Assembly: GCF_002443255.2 (NCBI RefSeq)
Contig: NW_019211456.1
Location: 51,086,486 to 51,150,485 of the forward strand
Reading direction: 5' to 3'
DNA: 64,000 bases
Origin: Varroa destructor
Taxonomy: Eukaryota; Arthropoda; Arachnida; Mesostigmata; Varroidae
Every line of letters starts with the position of its first letter. Within the stretch, counting starts at the first letter, position 1. This document shows, piece after piece, positions 1-11,815 of this stretch. The notes below the pieces were generated by a model, which saw only the letters and a list, made by a program, of their open reading frames with translations, was not told the origin of the DNA and ran no database searches. A program made the translations under genes and the position numbers.

Positions 1-2604
1 GAAAGTACACGTATAGGCAGTACATATTGAATTTTAACTGAGCCATAACGTTGCTCTTTCCCTCCCTAACTGCCGATTTAAGCCACTTCTTAGCCAACTG
101 ATAGCTATAGTCCATGTTGTAAACTTGATCCGAAGGGGTATAGCATATTGAATTACGTATGCCCAAGTTTCTGGTTATGCACTTATTAATGCATACAGTT
201 GCAGAAATTAGTTTTCATTTTATACGAGACGTATTCGCAGCACTTTATTGTTGTCAATGAAATAGACAAAAAATGTATGTTTTCTGTTTAATTTGCAGTT
301 TCCTGTTTTCTTATGAATTAATACGGCAGCTATTATTAAATGATGTTCATTCGCTAACATGTCCATTGTAGCTACACCCAAACAGCCGTCTTAGGTAAAA
401 CCTTTGCGCACGTCGAAGTTCTTCGATTCGAACTTTTTCGAGGCCTTTAAAGATGGCAACAATATGGCTTCAATGTTAGATGAATTAAGAAGTAGCTTTA
501 AAACTTCTCCGCAAATTATATTGTCGTTTAACTTCTATTTCTATTAGTTACCGTTAGATGTGCATATAAATTCGCAACTTCTTTAACAGTGTTAAAATCC
601 AGTCATCGAAAAAATGATCACTTCAACTGATTTAATGGAAAGCACAAAGAAAAACTCATCACATAAGCTGTCCATCTTGCTAAGCCTCGTTATATTTCGC
701 ATAACGTACACGCGACTCGGAAGAAATTGCTTGTCGAGTTTTTCCCATTTAATAAGCGGTAAGTTGCTGATAACTTAAAGCGGATTTTCGCCAGCCATAC
801 CTGATTTGACGACACATGAAACGTCTTCAAACGTCGAGGCTGCGGGTCATTATTATCCAAAGAAAATTTCCTTTACAAAATGCAGCAAATCGCTTTTTAG
901 CGGCGGCGAAATGAGCAACAGTTCAGTATTGCTGGACTAACAGGATTGGTAACGCAACTGAAAAATATTGCTGATATTTCGGACAGAACTCTAAGAGATT
1001 CGAAGACAGCGCAATGATCCGAGGCATTCGGTCATCAAGAGCGGGTTGCCCATCACTGTTTTATAGTTATAGTGATCTTGGTGCCGCTCGATATGATTCC
1101 GCTCCACCTAAATAATATTATTGTCTTTATTCTATTATTCTTTAAAAGGATTATAGAACAACAGTTTTTTTTTTCTTTTTTTATTGGTGCGCACAGTGTA
1201 CAGAATGCTCCTAAACGTATGATGTGTCATTTCCTTTTGAAGGAGAGACGTCTCTGAATGTGCCTGATCGAGCGGGCCTATCACCGTCGTCTACGGTACT
1301 GACAAAAGTAATGATTATATGATTGTAGAACATATCTAGCCAGTAACAATATTTGATGGCACGACAATATATGCTTTGCGATCAATTGAGGGACCGGAAA
1401 GTTAAGAAAACTAATCCAATGGCCAGTTGGTCTCGTTCCTCATTGAGGCTTTACAGATATGACACTACTTCAATTGTTTCTTGTTGCTTGGACAGATAAT
1501 GCATGAGAAACGGACTCTTGAGAACGGATACTTGAAAAACGGACTCAATGCATTATAATAATATTCAGCTAGATCTATTCCACCGTGGATCAGTAAATTA
1601 TTTGGAAGATAAAAAAATTCATTTGGCTTTAGCATTTGTTGGACGTATTCAACGCGCTGCAGGAGGCAAAATGAATTCGACTTGATTATGTGTTAGTTAA
1701 GCCAGTTCATTGGGCGATACTTATTTTTAAATAGACTTTATCATTTTAGGGTCAGCTGGTTACTAGAAAATGAAAAGATAAATTTGTCTGAAATGATTTG
1801 TTGGACAGTTTTAATGAGCTAGATTTACATTTGACAGCACTCTCTAATTTCGCTGTCAATTGCGGTTTTACAAGTGTCAAGGTGGGCGCTCATCCAGATT
1901 TATGACCTTAGTTTACCCAATAGCTACTTTTAGCCACACGAGCCAACCATGTCATTCCAATGAGAAAAAAAAGGTCTGATTGATAAATGTTAATGCTGAC
2001 TTTTGATTTTTTCCGCCTGCCAATCGTACCACCGAAGCGCCCTCTATCAATAAAACACCTAACGGTTAATAATGTACTTTGTAACAATATCTAATAGTAC
2101 CAGTATTAAGCACGGGATGGTGGTTCACATCGTATGTGAAACAAGTGTTTACTTCGCTCAATATTTAGGTTAGGAACAAAACTTGATGTCATATACGTAA
2201 TGGAGGTATGATCAGACACGGATGTATATCGCCTATATAACGAACGACCTGAAGCGCCGTTGGTCTTGAAGCTGATTGATTATATAAAGGAACTGAAGCA
2301 AAAGCTGTGACCGATGACCGTGTATATATCAACGACCCTTAAAAGTGTCAACAAGATTGAACACGCACCCCTTAGCGTATCTTGAGCATTTATTATATAT
2401 TTTACTGAAAAGAATAACAATAATTTTGTTCTTTGAAAAGGTGAATTATGTATAGTATAGATAGCTGCATATCGTTTTTAGTATAAGTACGACGTGCAGC
2501 TGTCAGATAGAGATTTCAGATAGTGAGAACCTGTTCTATTTATTTGTTGTTTACATAGATTATGAGAGAACATAGAATCTAAGATTTCAACAAAATATAC
2601 TTAC
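1..2604. other. No supported gene (left edge)
   Basis: AT-rich DNA without a convincing exon on either strand. The longest open stretch (about 61 codons near 1072-1257, +) is rich in F, L and I from T-tracts and has no splice or codon support. A short degenerate tandem repeat lies at about 1508-1548. I see no RNA gene or mobile-element ends. Confidence 0.5.
1508..1548. repeat. Three degenerate ~14-base tandem units
   Basis: Three consecutive units share the core AACGGA(C/T)(A/T)CT: one ends in cttga, the next in acttga, the third in ctcaat. It is a minor local tandem duplication with no evident function. Confidence 0.5.
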
Positions 2605-2938
2605 AGCTTTTGTACGTGGTGGTGTTTCGGCCTTTTTTAATCCTGAGACCTGTGCCGTCAAAAGTCAACGAGAGGGTTAGACGAGGCCATATAATGTTAC
2701 TGTCCAAAATCAGAGACAATTGCAGAATAACAAAACCTAAATGGGTCACCGATTCGGCGCAATAGTCAGCTGTATCTGGGCGGCAAAAGCAATTTTGAAT
2801 GCAGCTCAGTACACACCGACGAATCATCACGCAACTCGATATAGAGAGAATATTATCATTTTGATACGCGGTCAAAAATTGAACTCGGAAGCTCACTAAC
2901 AAGTTATACCCCTGGAGCTTGAATTTATAATTCAACAA
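2605..2938 (-). CDS. Candidate exon of unknown gene
   Basis: An open frame of about 110 codons on the minus strand ends at a near-consensus donor (AAAGCT|GTAAGT). The product would be rich in Cys and hydrophobic residues, with a basic end (LRIKKGRNTTTYK). I recognise no family. No acceptor was fixed at the upstream end, and no following exon was found to the left. The donor and frame length are what is seen; that it is an exon is inference. Chance is a real alternative. Confidence 0.2.
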
Positions 2939-2939
2939 A

Positions 2940-5900
2940 AAAAGGTATGTTTTTCATAATCTAATAATATATAGTTTGGAATGAATCTGGCACAAGCAAG
3001 GATATCATTGACCGCCTATAATACGTAATACTCTGCCTTGAAAAAGAAGTAATCAACGAACGATGAGACAAATAAATATCGGTCTGTTAAGTACAGAAAA
3101 CTGTAAATATATAGATTGCATATTATCAGATACAAAAAAAATGTCGTGCAAACCTGTTTGGAATTATTGTAAAACTTTGGTTACCGTGCTAGAATGAAGT
3201 GGCACAATTTAATCTGAAAATAATTACTATCAAAACTGTTTGACTATGGGAGACATGCCGGGGTTTACGCGATGCGACAACCTACTTTTTGCCTGATCAA
3301 TCCTAATTAAGGGTTTCCAAATGAGTAGGCATTTAGATTTTATACTGCCGTTAAGCGTTACTTGAGACGGTTGACTCCTTGCACTAAATTAACTGCAAGT
3401 TAAGTGTATTTACATTTAATTTCAAATCATTACCTATCTCCTAAGGGTAGTAGACAAACACTGTAGCATTGCGAGGATCTGGTAATCTTTGCTATTATTA
3501 AAAATTAACTCATAGACTAGAGTATTAACTACTGCTAGAGCAGATGAGTGGGGTCGTGAATAGCACATCTAATTCGGAAAATAAATGCCCCAGTAGGCAT
3601 AAAGAACGATCGACGCAAGCTTTCTAGCTAGATTGATTGATACCAGCATTACGCCAGATACGGTTTTAATTACAAATTACCGCACTGTAACAGCTAACTT
3701 TTGAAATATTATTAACTTATAAATTATTATCTAACCATTGCCGGGTGTCATGAGCAAATCCGTGTCTCTGTCTACAACTAGTTCGTGTATGCGTTTTGCA
3801 ACGATTCACGATCAACGACCTCATCCTTTCGAAACGAACTATTCTGACAACGTTAGCCTCTGACATCATGACGACTTTTTGGTTACCCTGAAATAAAGTC
3901 AACATCCGCAGCAAATATTCAAGGCTGCAGTGGAACAGCACTATAGCCGTTCTAGCTTTCCTCGTATTATGAAATTAGTGGTCTCATTAAAAAGTAAAGC
4001 TCATTTCAACGGCTGTGTCAAGAAACCGTCATGCAAACAAACTGTGTTGGGACGTCATGTACTTTTTTCATTCGCAACATTTGTACCACCTCGAACTCTG
4101 CAGCTGAAATTCTTCGACATCTTCAGAGACAAGCGTCTCAGTACTATTTCCTGAGTGAAAGATGAAAAAACTTCCTACCTATGCAACATTAGTTCCACTT
4201 AGAGGAGGTCTTAGCAGGATTGTGCCTACAGTGAATAGTGGAATAGGACGCAGTCGGCAATTTGCTGCATGATCGGTAAGACTTAATTTTTACCTGCCAG
4301 GCTAATATGTTGACAGCATGTTTTGTCTGAAATCCTTAAAAAGCATAAAGGCCGACTGGATAAATTTTGCTTTAATTATTCCAACATCCGATGGGCTCCT
4401 ATATTTCGTCGCCGAACTGGATTTAATCCGACTGGGCAGCTTAAGGCGTTTGGGCGAAATTCGTATATTCCGATTGACTTCAGCTAATAGAATACAACAG
4501 CGTACTTTCGGTGAAAATCAAGGATAAGGAGAATATACTGCTTGCGTTACTGTAACAAAGGTGACGCATTTAACATAAATACATTGTAAAACCCAAACAG
4601 AAGTACCACTTCTGTAGTTCTACAAGTTCTCATTAGATGCCAAGCAAGAGTAATGTCGAATGCTGCAAAAAATTCGTCAGCAATAATGGTGAATTATCAG
4701 ATCTTTGAATTTGTAATCGAGTATGTTTTTCTGCCAGCCTGACTCGTGTAATAAGAAAAACGTAATGTTGTGTTTCGTAAGCACGTTCACCTACAGCAAC
4801 GACTACGTATTCGCAATGTATCCATATGCATATTGCAGATTAAATTACAAAGCCCCCAAAAGGACTAAGGCTGCAAAAAGGTATCGCGCCTGACCCTTAA
4901 CGATCATCGCAAGGATGATTGCAAACGCTTAAAACGCATTTTGAATGGATTAAACGCTTGGCAAGCGTAATTTGGCTGGTACAGACCGGCTGAATAATTG
5001 GGAAAACATACGGAAAATTATTAATAATAAAAGTAACAATATTTTTACTTGGAACGACGGAGGTTTAAAGTATTGGTAGACAGTACAAGCAGAAACTGTG
5101 ACTTACGCTTATGGTATAGCAAAAAAAAAAAAAATGTAAAAACATTCAGTTTACACGGCTATGAAAAGAACCTCATCAAATGGCGGCAACCGTTAGCGTG
5201 ATTCGACCTAAATTTCTCAGTGTTTCATGTGTCTGATGGGGCCCCTAGTTGTTGTGCTTACGAGAGCAGCTAACTGGATCGGATATCGATGCAAAAGAGG
5301 ACGACAAGAAGGCTTGCCAATGTAACTGATTCATTTACAGCAAATAAACGTAAAAATAAAAGCAAATAAAAGGTAATTCTAAGAAACCTTTTAAACTATC
5401 GTATAAGGAAAAATGGGGAAAACCTGTTTTTATCATCATAGACATTTTTTAGACAGATTTAGGTTATTGCCGTTACTCGTACCTCGTTCGTTGTCATCGT
5501 TAGGTAAGCCCGTAACTAACCGTTGCTGCCCCTGTAGAGAGTGACCATGGCGATCATCGAATAAAATCCAGTAGCGTTTTTTTTCATTCTAATACTCTTC
5601 TAAGTTCTATGTAAGTAATCGGCTCCGCATCATGTACCGAATGGACATTCTTTTCCAACTGAGAAACAAATCATAACATCGGTAGACTGGAGGTACATCG
5701 AAAGCGGTAGATAGTGTTACCAGTCTATATGTGAAGTGGTAATCATGAAGAGGTTGGTAATCATCCACGGCGGACCGAGGTGGCTCGACCAGTACCCAGT
5801 AACACCAAACAATCGAACGGTTTTGATAATACGGTTGGAAACGAATCACCTTCTAGATTATTGCGGTAATGGATCTCCACCACGTTGAGCGAACCTAGCA

Positions 5901-8900
5901 TACTGTGTTCACTTGTAGAAATATCTGCGACGCCACTCGTTGAGGCGAGATGAAACACCTCGTCACACTAACATTAATGAAGGCACGGCGAAATAGCCTC
6001 CAGCAACGACCAGCTACCTCATATCGGAAATCAGTTACACTATAAACGACATATAATGGCATGCACACAACGCACCTAAACAACGAAGTTCCGCTGGCAC
6101 CATGAGGAACACATCGCGCGAATACGCTACGCTTGATAGTAGCATCTTCTAAATCATAGGGTGACTCGAGCTCTTGCAGACCAGTGTCTAACAACGACTG
6201 AAGGGACGCTTTAGGTCACGTCTTCCATCTCGCTAAAAGATGCCGTACATATCAACGACACAATGTGCAAGTTTCACTTTTTAAAATTTTCATCTAAAAA
6301 TATTTGGCTCCATCTATTGTATTTATTTTTCGTTAGACCGTTATTGTATGAGAATTAACATACCTACTTAATAAGAAAATACTGATTCTAGAACGATATA
6401 AGAGTTTGCGAGAGTTTTTCTGAAAGGAGCAATTTTTTGTAACGGTCAGGGGCACATATCAGCAAGATTGACAAAGTTGAGGAATCTAACAACTCCAACC
6501 CAAGATATTGAAAAAATTGTTTGTACTAGTGGTAGATTATTCGCTCCATTGATTTAAATGTACAAGGGAAGGAACCCTCCTTAATATAGATATAATTTCA
6601 AAAGTAGTAGAACAATAGAATTAATGCTACAAATGCGTATTTATAAGGTTTTTCGAGCATTTGAATGAAATGCCATGAAAGCTATGCGTATTTTTGAAGT
6701 CCAAAATCAACTTGGACTACCATTTAAAACAGCGAAAGGATTTTGCATTGAAAGTTTATAAGTTAGATTATCATGGAGCATTGATCTAATTAAGATTATG
6801 GCTATTTACTGCCATGTAAGAATATTTTTCCCACTGTTCGAAGGTACTCAATAGAATCACACAAACAAAGCTTCGGACCTAAAAACAGTTCCATAATACT
6901 TCTTGAACTCTCATGCAGGCGTGTATCATTACTCCACTTCGTTACATTGAATAAGAATCAGCTTCTTTGACGTGTACGGCGTTAGCACCGGCGCGCAGCC
7001 CTCGCAAATACACACAACTTGTATACCAAATATGACTAATTGAAACACGTATATTTGGGTGGTTTTAAAAATAACTACATTCCGAAACAGTTGCAACACT
7101 CTTCATTGCTATATTACGTGGAGGGCTACTAGATCAAAGTGTTCCATGCCAGGATTATCAAATCGACCCTGCCGGCTACATCATACTCCTTACCAAATAT
7201 TTGAAGCGTGGCACGCCGGGCTATTATGTAGACCGCTTCCACCATAAAAGAACATTTCATCCTAGTCGAAGCTCATAAGATATACATATATATATACATC
7301 GTGCAATAACTCACCTATAAATTACCGTTGACTATTAAATGCACTGGCCTAGACAATTTTTTTACCATTTGCCGACAAAGAAAGACAGCTGAAAATTGAA
7401 CAGCTAAAGAAAATATCCATATGAGTCAAATATCACGTTCTTCCATCCATTTATCAACATAGAAATTAATAGGCTGCACTTATTCGAAGAGAAGACAGTT
7501 CCTATTACTCAAAACGTTTATACATTATAGGTAAGCGCACAAGTCAAATTGTCAAACCCTTAACCATATGCGTTGTTGGACTTATTCGTTTCTGCAGCAT
7601 CAGTGCGTGCGTCTTTTCTTAGAAACAACCGCACCCTACAAGCTCAACACTTGGTACCATCTTTTAGCTTTTGCTTGATTATTTTATTGGAAAAATATTA
7701 TTTCATCGATATAGACACACCGCCCGTTGGGCGTACAGGCTAAAAGGCCATAGATCTCTGCTTAGCACTATGCCATACATCCTTATTGCACTTAGTATAA
7801 CTTCGTTAAAGTGCAATAAAACCATCTTAATTCTTCACGTGCCCGCCGGGACGTGTTGCCAATAGTCTTCAATGACCGATATATAATAATAATTACATTA
7901 GAAAGGAGAGCCTACTTTTGGGCAATCCATTGCCTTTGCGCAGTGTGTCTTCCATACTAGCCTAAATGTATGGTGCAAATTTCTGTTCAAGCCTGCTATT
8001 CAGAGTTACATACACCTAATTTCAGAACTAGTTTTAGCTGGTCGTTTGCCACTAAGTGAAACATACCGGTAACGCTTCATTTTGAATTTTGGCGCGAAAC
8101 TTTAACCAAATCTTGGCTGGATTGATCTACGCAACGTATTGCGATTTCTAATACAAGTATTCAGTAGCGTGCCATGCACACCTGTTATTAACCCCATAAA
8201 ATAGCCATAACGATTTCCTTAATTAGCCAACGCGCATTACTCATTTGTGAAGTTGCGTTCCACGAATTGCTGGTACGAACGAACATTGAGATTCTAACCT
8301 TAAAAAACAACTTGCATTCGCAAAATTCAGGTACTTATTTTCATTCATTAGGTATTTCTGCTAGATAATAAGTGGAAACTATTTAAGTAAGGAACCGAAA
8401 AACATGGGAACCTTGTCTTATATTTCTTCATTACGTATAAATTTTGCAAAGTAATATAACTTTAATCAATCAGCAAGGTTATAAATTTGCGCGAATATCG
8501 AAAACTTACCAGAACTGTAACATACACGAATGTTAAGTCACAAATACCATAAATGTAAATATACAACGTTATATGAGTTTTGGAAAATGCTGATGTGCTT
8601 TGTATTTTGATTTGTTGATGAAGAATGATGCCGTTAGCCCTTAAGTTGCACCAACATATTTGCTTCATACTCATTCAAGATAATATTCTATAACACAGCC
8701 TCGGAACGGCTATCTTTAACAAAGCCATTGACATTATTTGAAGAATGCAAATCTCTTGAACCGTTAAGAAACATATATATATTATTGACTTGGTCTTTAT
8801 GGATTTTACTCGGCTGAAGCTTACTGCTAATGCCTACATATTTTTTTATTTAAAGGTTATTTTATTACTTTTTTTTCAGAACAGTAGTAGGTAAATTCAT

Positions 8901-9061
8901 CTGTAAATGTTTCAATAGAATTTGATTGTCACCAACCGCGTCTTTAGCTTTCTAGTCTACATCTCTTTCAAGTTATCGGTGAAAAGGATTCAACCTAACA
9001 TTGCAACATAACAAAAAACATAAGACTGCAGTAGTCTTTATGGAGGTAACATAGCACTCAC
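2940..9061. other. Intergenic, no confident gene
   Basis: Mostly AT-rich sequence with scattered short open frames. One patch at about 5600-6200 is less AT-rich and carries three overlapping minus-strand frames (see the separate entry). I see no tRNA, rRNA or transposon ends in the rest. Confidence 0.45.
5607..6194 (-). pseudogene. Overlapping minus-strand frames, possible decayed coding sequence
   Basis: Three minus-strand open frames of 99, 65 and 80 codons follow one another with overlaps and frame changes, in a patch of higher GC than its surroundings. That layout is what frameshifts in an old coding sequence, or short introns, would give. The translations include hydrophobic and aromatic runs, but I recognise no family. 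There is no good donor/acceptor set joining the frames. A non-coding GC-richer patch is an equally good explanation. Confidence 0.15.
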
Positions 9062-9188
9062 CTGAAAGCGCGGTGATGACCCACTTCGAGTCCCTTGCGA
9101 GAAAAATAACGTCAAAGATTGCCGCTACCACAGTTAAATTTACCCTAAATACCCCTGAAGAAGGTATAACAGCTATCACGAGGATCAT
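9062..9188 (-). CDS. Candidate first exon with hydrophobic N-terminus
   Basis: A minus-strand ATG opens a 42-codon frame with a signal-peptide-like start (MILVIAVIPSSGVF) and ends exactly at a strong donor, CAG|GTGAGT. The remaining residues are hydrophobic with a short charged patch (ARDSKW). No downstream exon could be assigned between here and 8.4 kb. The product is unknown. Confidence 0.25.
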
Positions 9189-9347
9189 TTTCAATTGATC
9201 TACCAAAGCAATTTTGCAAAAGCTACGGACTATAATGTCTATAAGCAGCCATTAGTATTACATAAACGGTCTGTGTTTTTATTCCTTCAGAAAAAAGGCA
9301 TTGCTTGTGTATTTATGAACAGACCTTCCTAAATCTTCGATTTAACC

Positions 9348-10030
9348 ATGTCGGCCCAACAGATAGTTTTATCGGATATAGATACCCTATACGAGGTGAG
9401 ATTATCGCATTGGTTTAGACGGCGGGCTTATAGCGCAAAACGCAACTCGCCTACTTTTCAAACTAACATCACGCATTTTATTCGTCTGATTGAGGTGACT
9501 TATGGAATGAGCTACTGAGTGTAAACTGTAGAATACTATAGTTATATTATACAAAATTAACTACAGAATCTGTATTGACTGCTCTATAAACATATATATA
9601 TGAACGGATGGAATGAAAATGGCGTTCCGCGACATGGCACCAGCTGATGATGACGGTCTTTTAGTTACAACGGAAGAGAAGTGCGCGAGGCCAATGAGGA
9701 CCTGTCGGTGTTTTCGCAATACTTGAGAGTTCTGGAAAAATCAAAGTCTTTCTGTAGCTTATGCGCGCCGTCCGTGAACTGTCTTTAAACGACCTTTAAA
9801 TGAAGTGGGCTAACACTATAATAAATTATAATAGATAGCAGTTCGAGATTGAAGTTCTTTACAGTGATTTAATCCGTCGTGTGAAGGTACGATTTTTATA
9901 CTAACCGATTTTCATTTGATTACAGATTGGCTTCATCACGTTTATACATCCCGCGCTCAATTTAAACAACGCGGACGACAACAGCCGGTTTTACTTAAGG
10001 AGAGCAGACAACAACAGATCGCTTTACTGA
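9348..10030 (+). CDS. Unidentified small three-exon gene (65 aa)
   Basis: Exons read as 9348-9395 (starting ATGTCGGCC, ending GAG|GTGAGA), 9842-9886 (ending AAG|GTACGA) and 9926-10030 (ending TGA), all in phase 0. The second intron would be only 39 bases but contains TACTAAC about 20 bases before its TTACAG acceptor. The predicted protein begins MSAQQIVLSDIDTLYE, continues FEIEVLYSDLIRRVK and ends in an Asn/Asp/Arg-rich tail. I do not recognise it. A decayed copy of exons 2-3 lies about 365 bases downstream; there the codons for EIEVL..DLIRR differ mainly by silent changes, which supports a real coding history. Alternative: the third exon may be read in another frame, starting DWLHHVYT. Confidence 0.4.
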
Positions 10031-10194
10031 TAAACAAACAGCGAAGAATCCAGGCGCTTCGACATTGCGTGGTAGTCCTGCTTCGCGTCGCTGTTCTCTA
10101 ATAAAACAGGTACGTCAATTTAAAAACGTGAGTATCCCTCCGGCCAATCGTACAAAAGCTAATGTCCTTGCCTGTCTATAATAGATAACCGCGT

Positions 10195-10325
10195 TAGTTA
10201 TAGCTCGAGATTGAAGTTCTCCGGAATGATTTGATCCGCCGTGGTGGAAGGATGCTTCGATATTAACCGATTTACGTTTTATTAAGGATTGGCTTTCTCA
10301 CGTATATACTACTGCCTTATTAAGT
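10195..10325 (+). pseudogene. Decayed tandem copy of exons 2-3 of the upstream gene
   Basis: This matches 9838-9960 over its length: the CGAGATTGAAGTTCT core, the GATTT(A/G)ATCCG(T/C)CG core, the TTAACCGATTT core of the small intron, and the GATTGGCTT...TCACGT(T/A)TATAC segment. The donor (GTACG in the parent) and the acceptor (TTACAG, now TTAAG) are both lost, so the copy could not splice like the parent. It sits just 5' of ENY2, so it might now act as leader or promoter DNA. Confidence 0.5.
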
Positions 10326-10460
10326 TCTGAAACCACGGTCACTGGTTTAGAAGAAGCTAATGGTTGTGCATTGTGTCTATGACTGCGCGTTTTTAGCATT
10401 GCCCGTTCAGGCTGCATGACAGAGCGTTTTCGTGTATCGCCGATCCTTCGCTAAGACGAA

Positions 10461-10947
10461 ATGAACGCTGAACTAAGCGAGCGTGTGAAGGCCCGTTTGG
10501 TCGAAAGTGGAGAAGAAGAACGGATTAGAGAACTTCTTAAAACGAGACTTGTTTCGTGTGGATGGAAGGATGAGTTGAAGGCCGAGGCCCGGAAACTCAT
10601 TAAAGAACGAGGTAATTAATTTTTGGTTGTGATGGCCGCGGTTGCTTAACCGGAACATGGTGACATGTTCTGAAAGGGATTTCTAAACAAGAGGTCAGAT
10701 CCTGTAGAATCGTTGCTAAGTAGTGTATTCTAACATGCAATAATTTCACCGCTAAGTATTTGCAGCGTTATCATGAATCAAACGTGTTTTTGTATTTTTT
10801 CTACTTGTAGGCGTAAACAACGTTAATGTGGATGAGCTTCATGCCCATCTGATGCCTAAAGCGCGAAGCACAATTCCTGATTCGGTGAAAAAAGAGCTCC
10901 TCTACGAAATTCGCGAATTCATTATGCGTAGCGGTGGCATTCTCTAA
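10461..10947 (+). CDS. ENY2: ENY2/Sus1, SAGA DUB-module and TREX-2 subunit
   Basis: Two exons: 10461-10611 and 10811-10947, split inside a Gly codon (GAACGAG|GTAATT ... TTGTAG|GC). The product is 95 aa, close to the roughly 100 aa of animal ENY2. Family-typical blocks are visible: RLVESGEEERIRELL, a GWKDELK motif in the first helices, and PDSVKKELLYEIREFI at the C-terminus. ENY2 is a small all-helical nuclear protein. It holds the H2B-deubiquitinating module in SAGA and also sits in TREX-2, linking transcription to mRNA export at the nuclear pore. These roles are known for the family. The start is the only ATG that keeps the conserved N-terminal helix. The gene ends tail to tail with the homeobox gene; an AATAAA at 11299-11304 suits its 3' end. 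Confidence 0.93.
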
Positions 10948-11298
10948 GAGGACACAGTTACAAGCAGTGGGAATGGATGCGCTTACGTCGCACAGAGCGA
11001 ATCTCTGATGCCACTGTTACGGACAGGTAAACACACACTTGTTTTAGATCGAAGTTGCATTTGTGGAAAACCTGTTATTATTAGCCGATAACGAGGTAAA
11101 CACTTGTTTTTCTGTAAGCAAAACAGTGTTCGGATCGTATTGAACCATAGCAGAGACGTTATACTATAATTAACTGTATACTCATTCTTCCACAACACGA
11201 AATGGCTAGAGCAGGACTAAATGATGATTAAATATTAAGGCTAAAGAAATAGCCTTATAGAGTAACACGAATTTTGTAAATATGTAAATATATAATCG

Positions 11299-11304
11299 AA
11301 TAAA
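11299..11304 (+). terminator. Poly(A) signal AATAAA, probably of ENY2
   Basis: An AATAAA lies about 350 bases after the ENY2 stop in AT-rich DNA. The opposite-strand signal of the homeobox gene is at 11339-11344, so the two 3' ends would nearly touch or overlap. Confidence 0.45.
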
Positions 11305-11338
11305 TATGTACACAAATAAGTACTAAATGAAGCGTGTT

Positions 11339-11344
11339 TTTATT
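11339..11344 (-). terminator. Poly(A) signal on minus strand, probably of the Mox gene
   Basis: TTTATT on the plus strand (AATAAA on minus) lies about 470 bases beyond the homeobox gene stop. It is the best placed signal for that transcript. Confidence 0.35.
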
Positions 11345-11815
11345 TACTGAAAACGATGGCTAAAATACGTGTATTATGTTTGCCACAAGAAAATACTTTA
11401 GAGAATTTTTACATAAAGCTATAGCTGCGGCCTGTCACTTGTGCCTCCATGAGATTTTATCTTACTCTTACGAGGATCACATAATTTGAAGTGTACGCTT
11501 CAATCGACAGTTCAGGGTAGTGCAATGCGTACTGCATGGTCTTATCTATACCAGACATCCATATATAACTATGCGTGTGTGGTGTAAATATGTACATGTC
11601 ATGTAAGTGTAATGTCTACATTACGATTACTATATAGATTTTCGGCATGTATTCTATTACTATACAACTGATAATTATAATAGTTCATGGAAAAATAAGG
11701 TTCGACCTGAACTACTGCTATTCAAAGTACTTGCTAGCAAGAGTGGACTTTAAATAAATGCAAAGCTTGTAGTGCTCGGGAAACCATCCGTCGAGGATGA
11801 TGATGATGATAGGTT

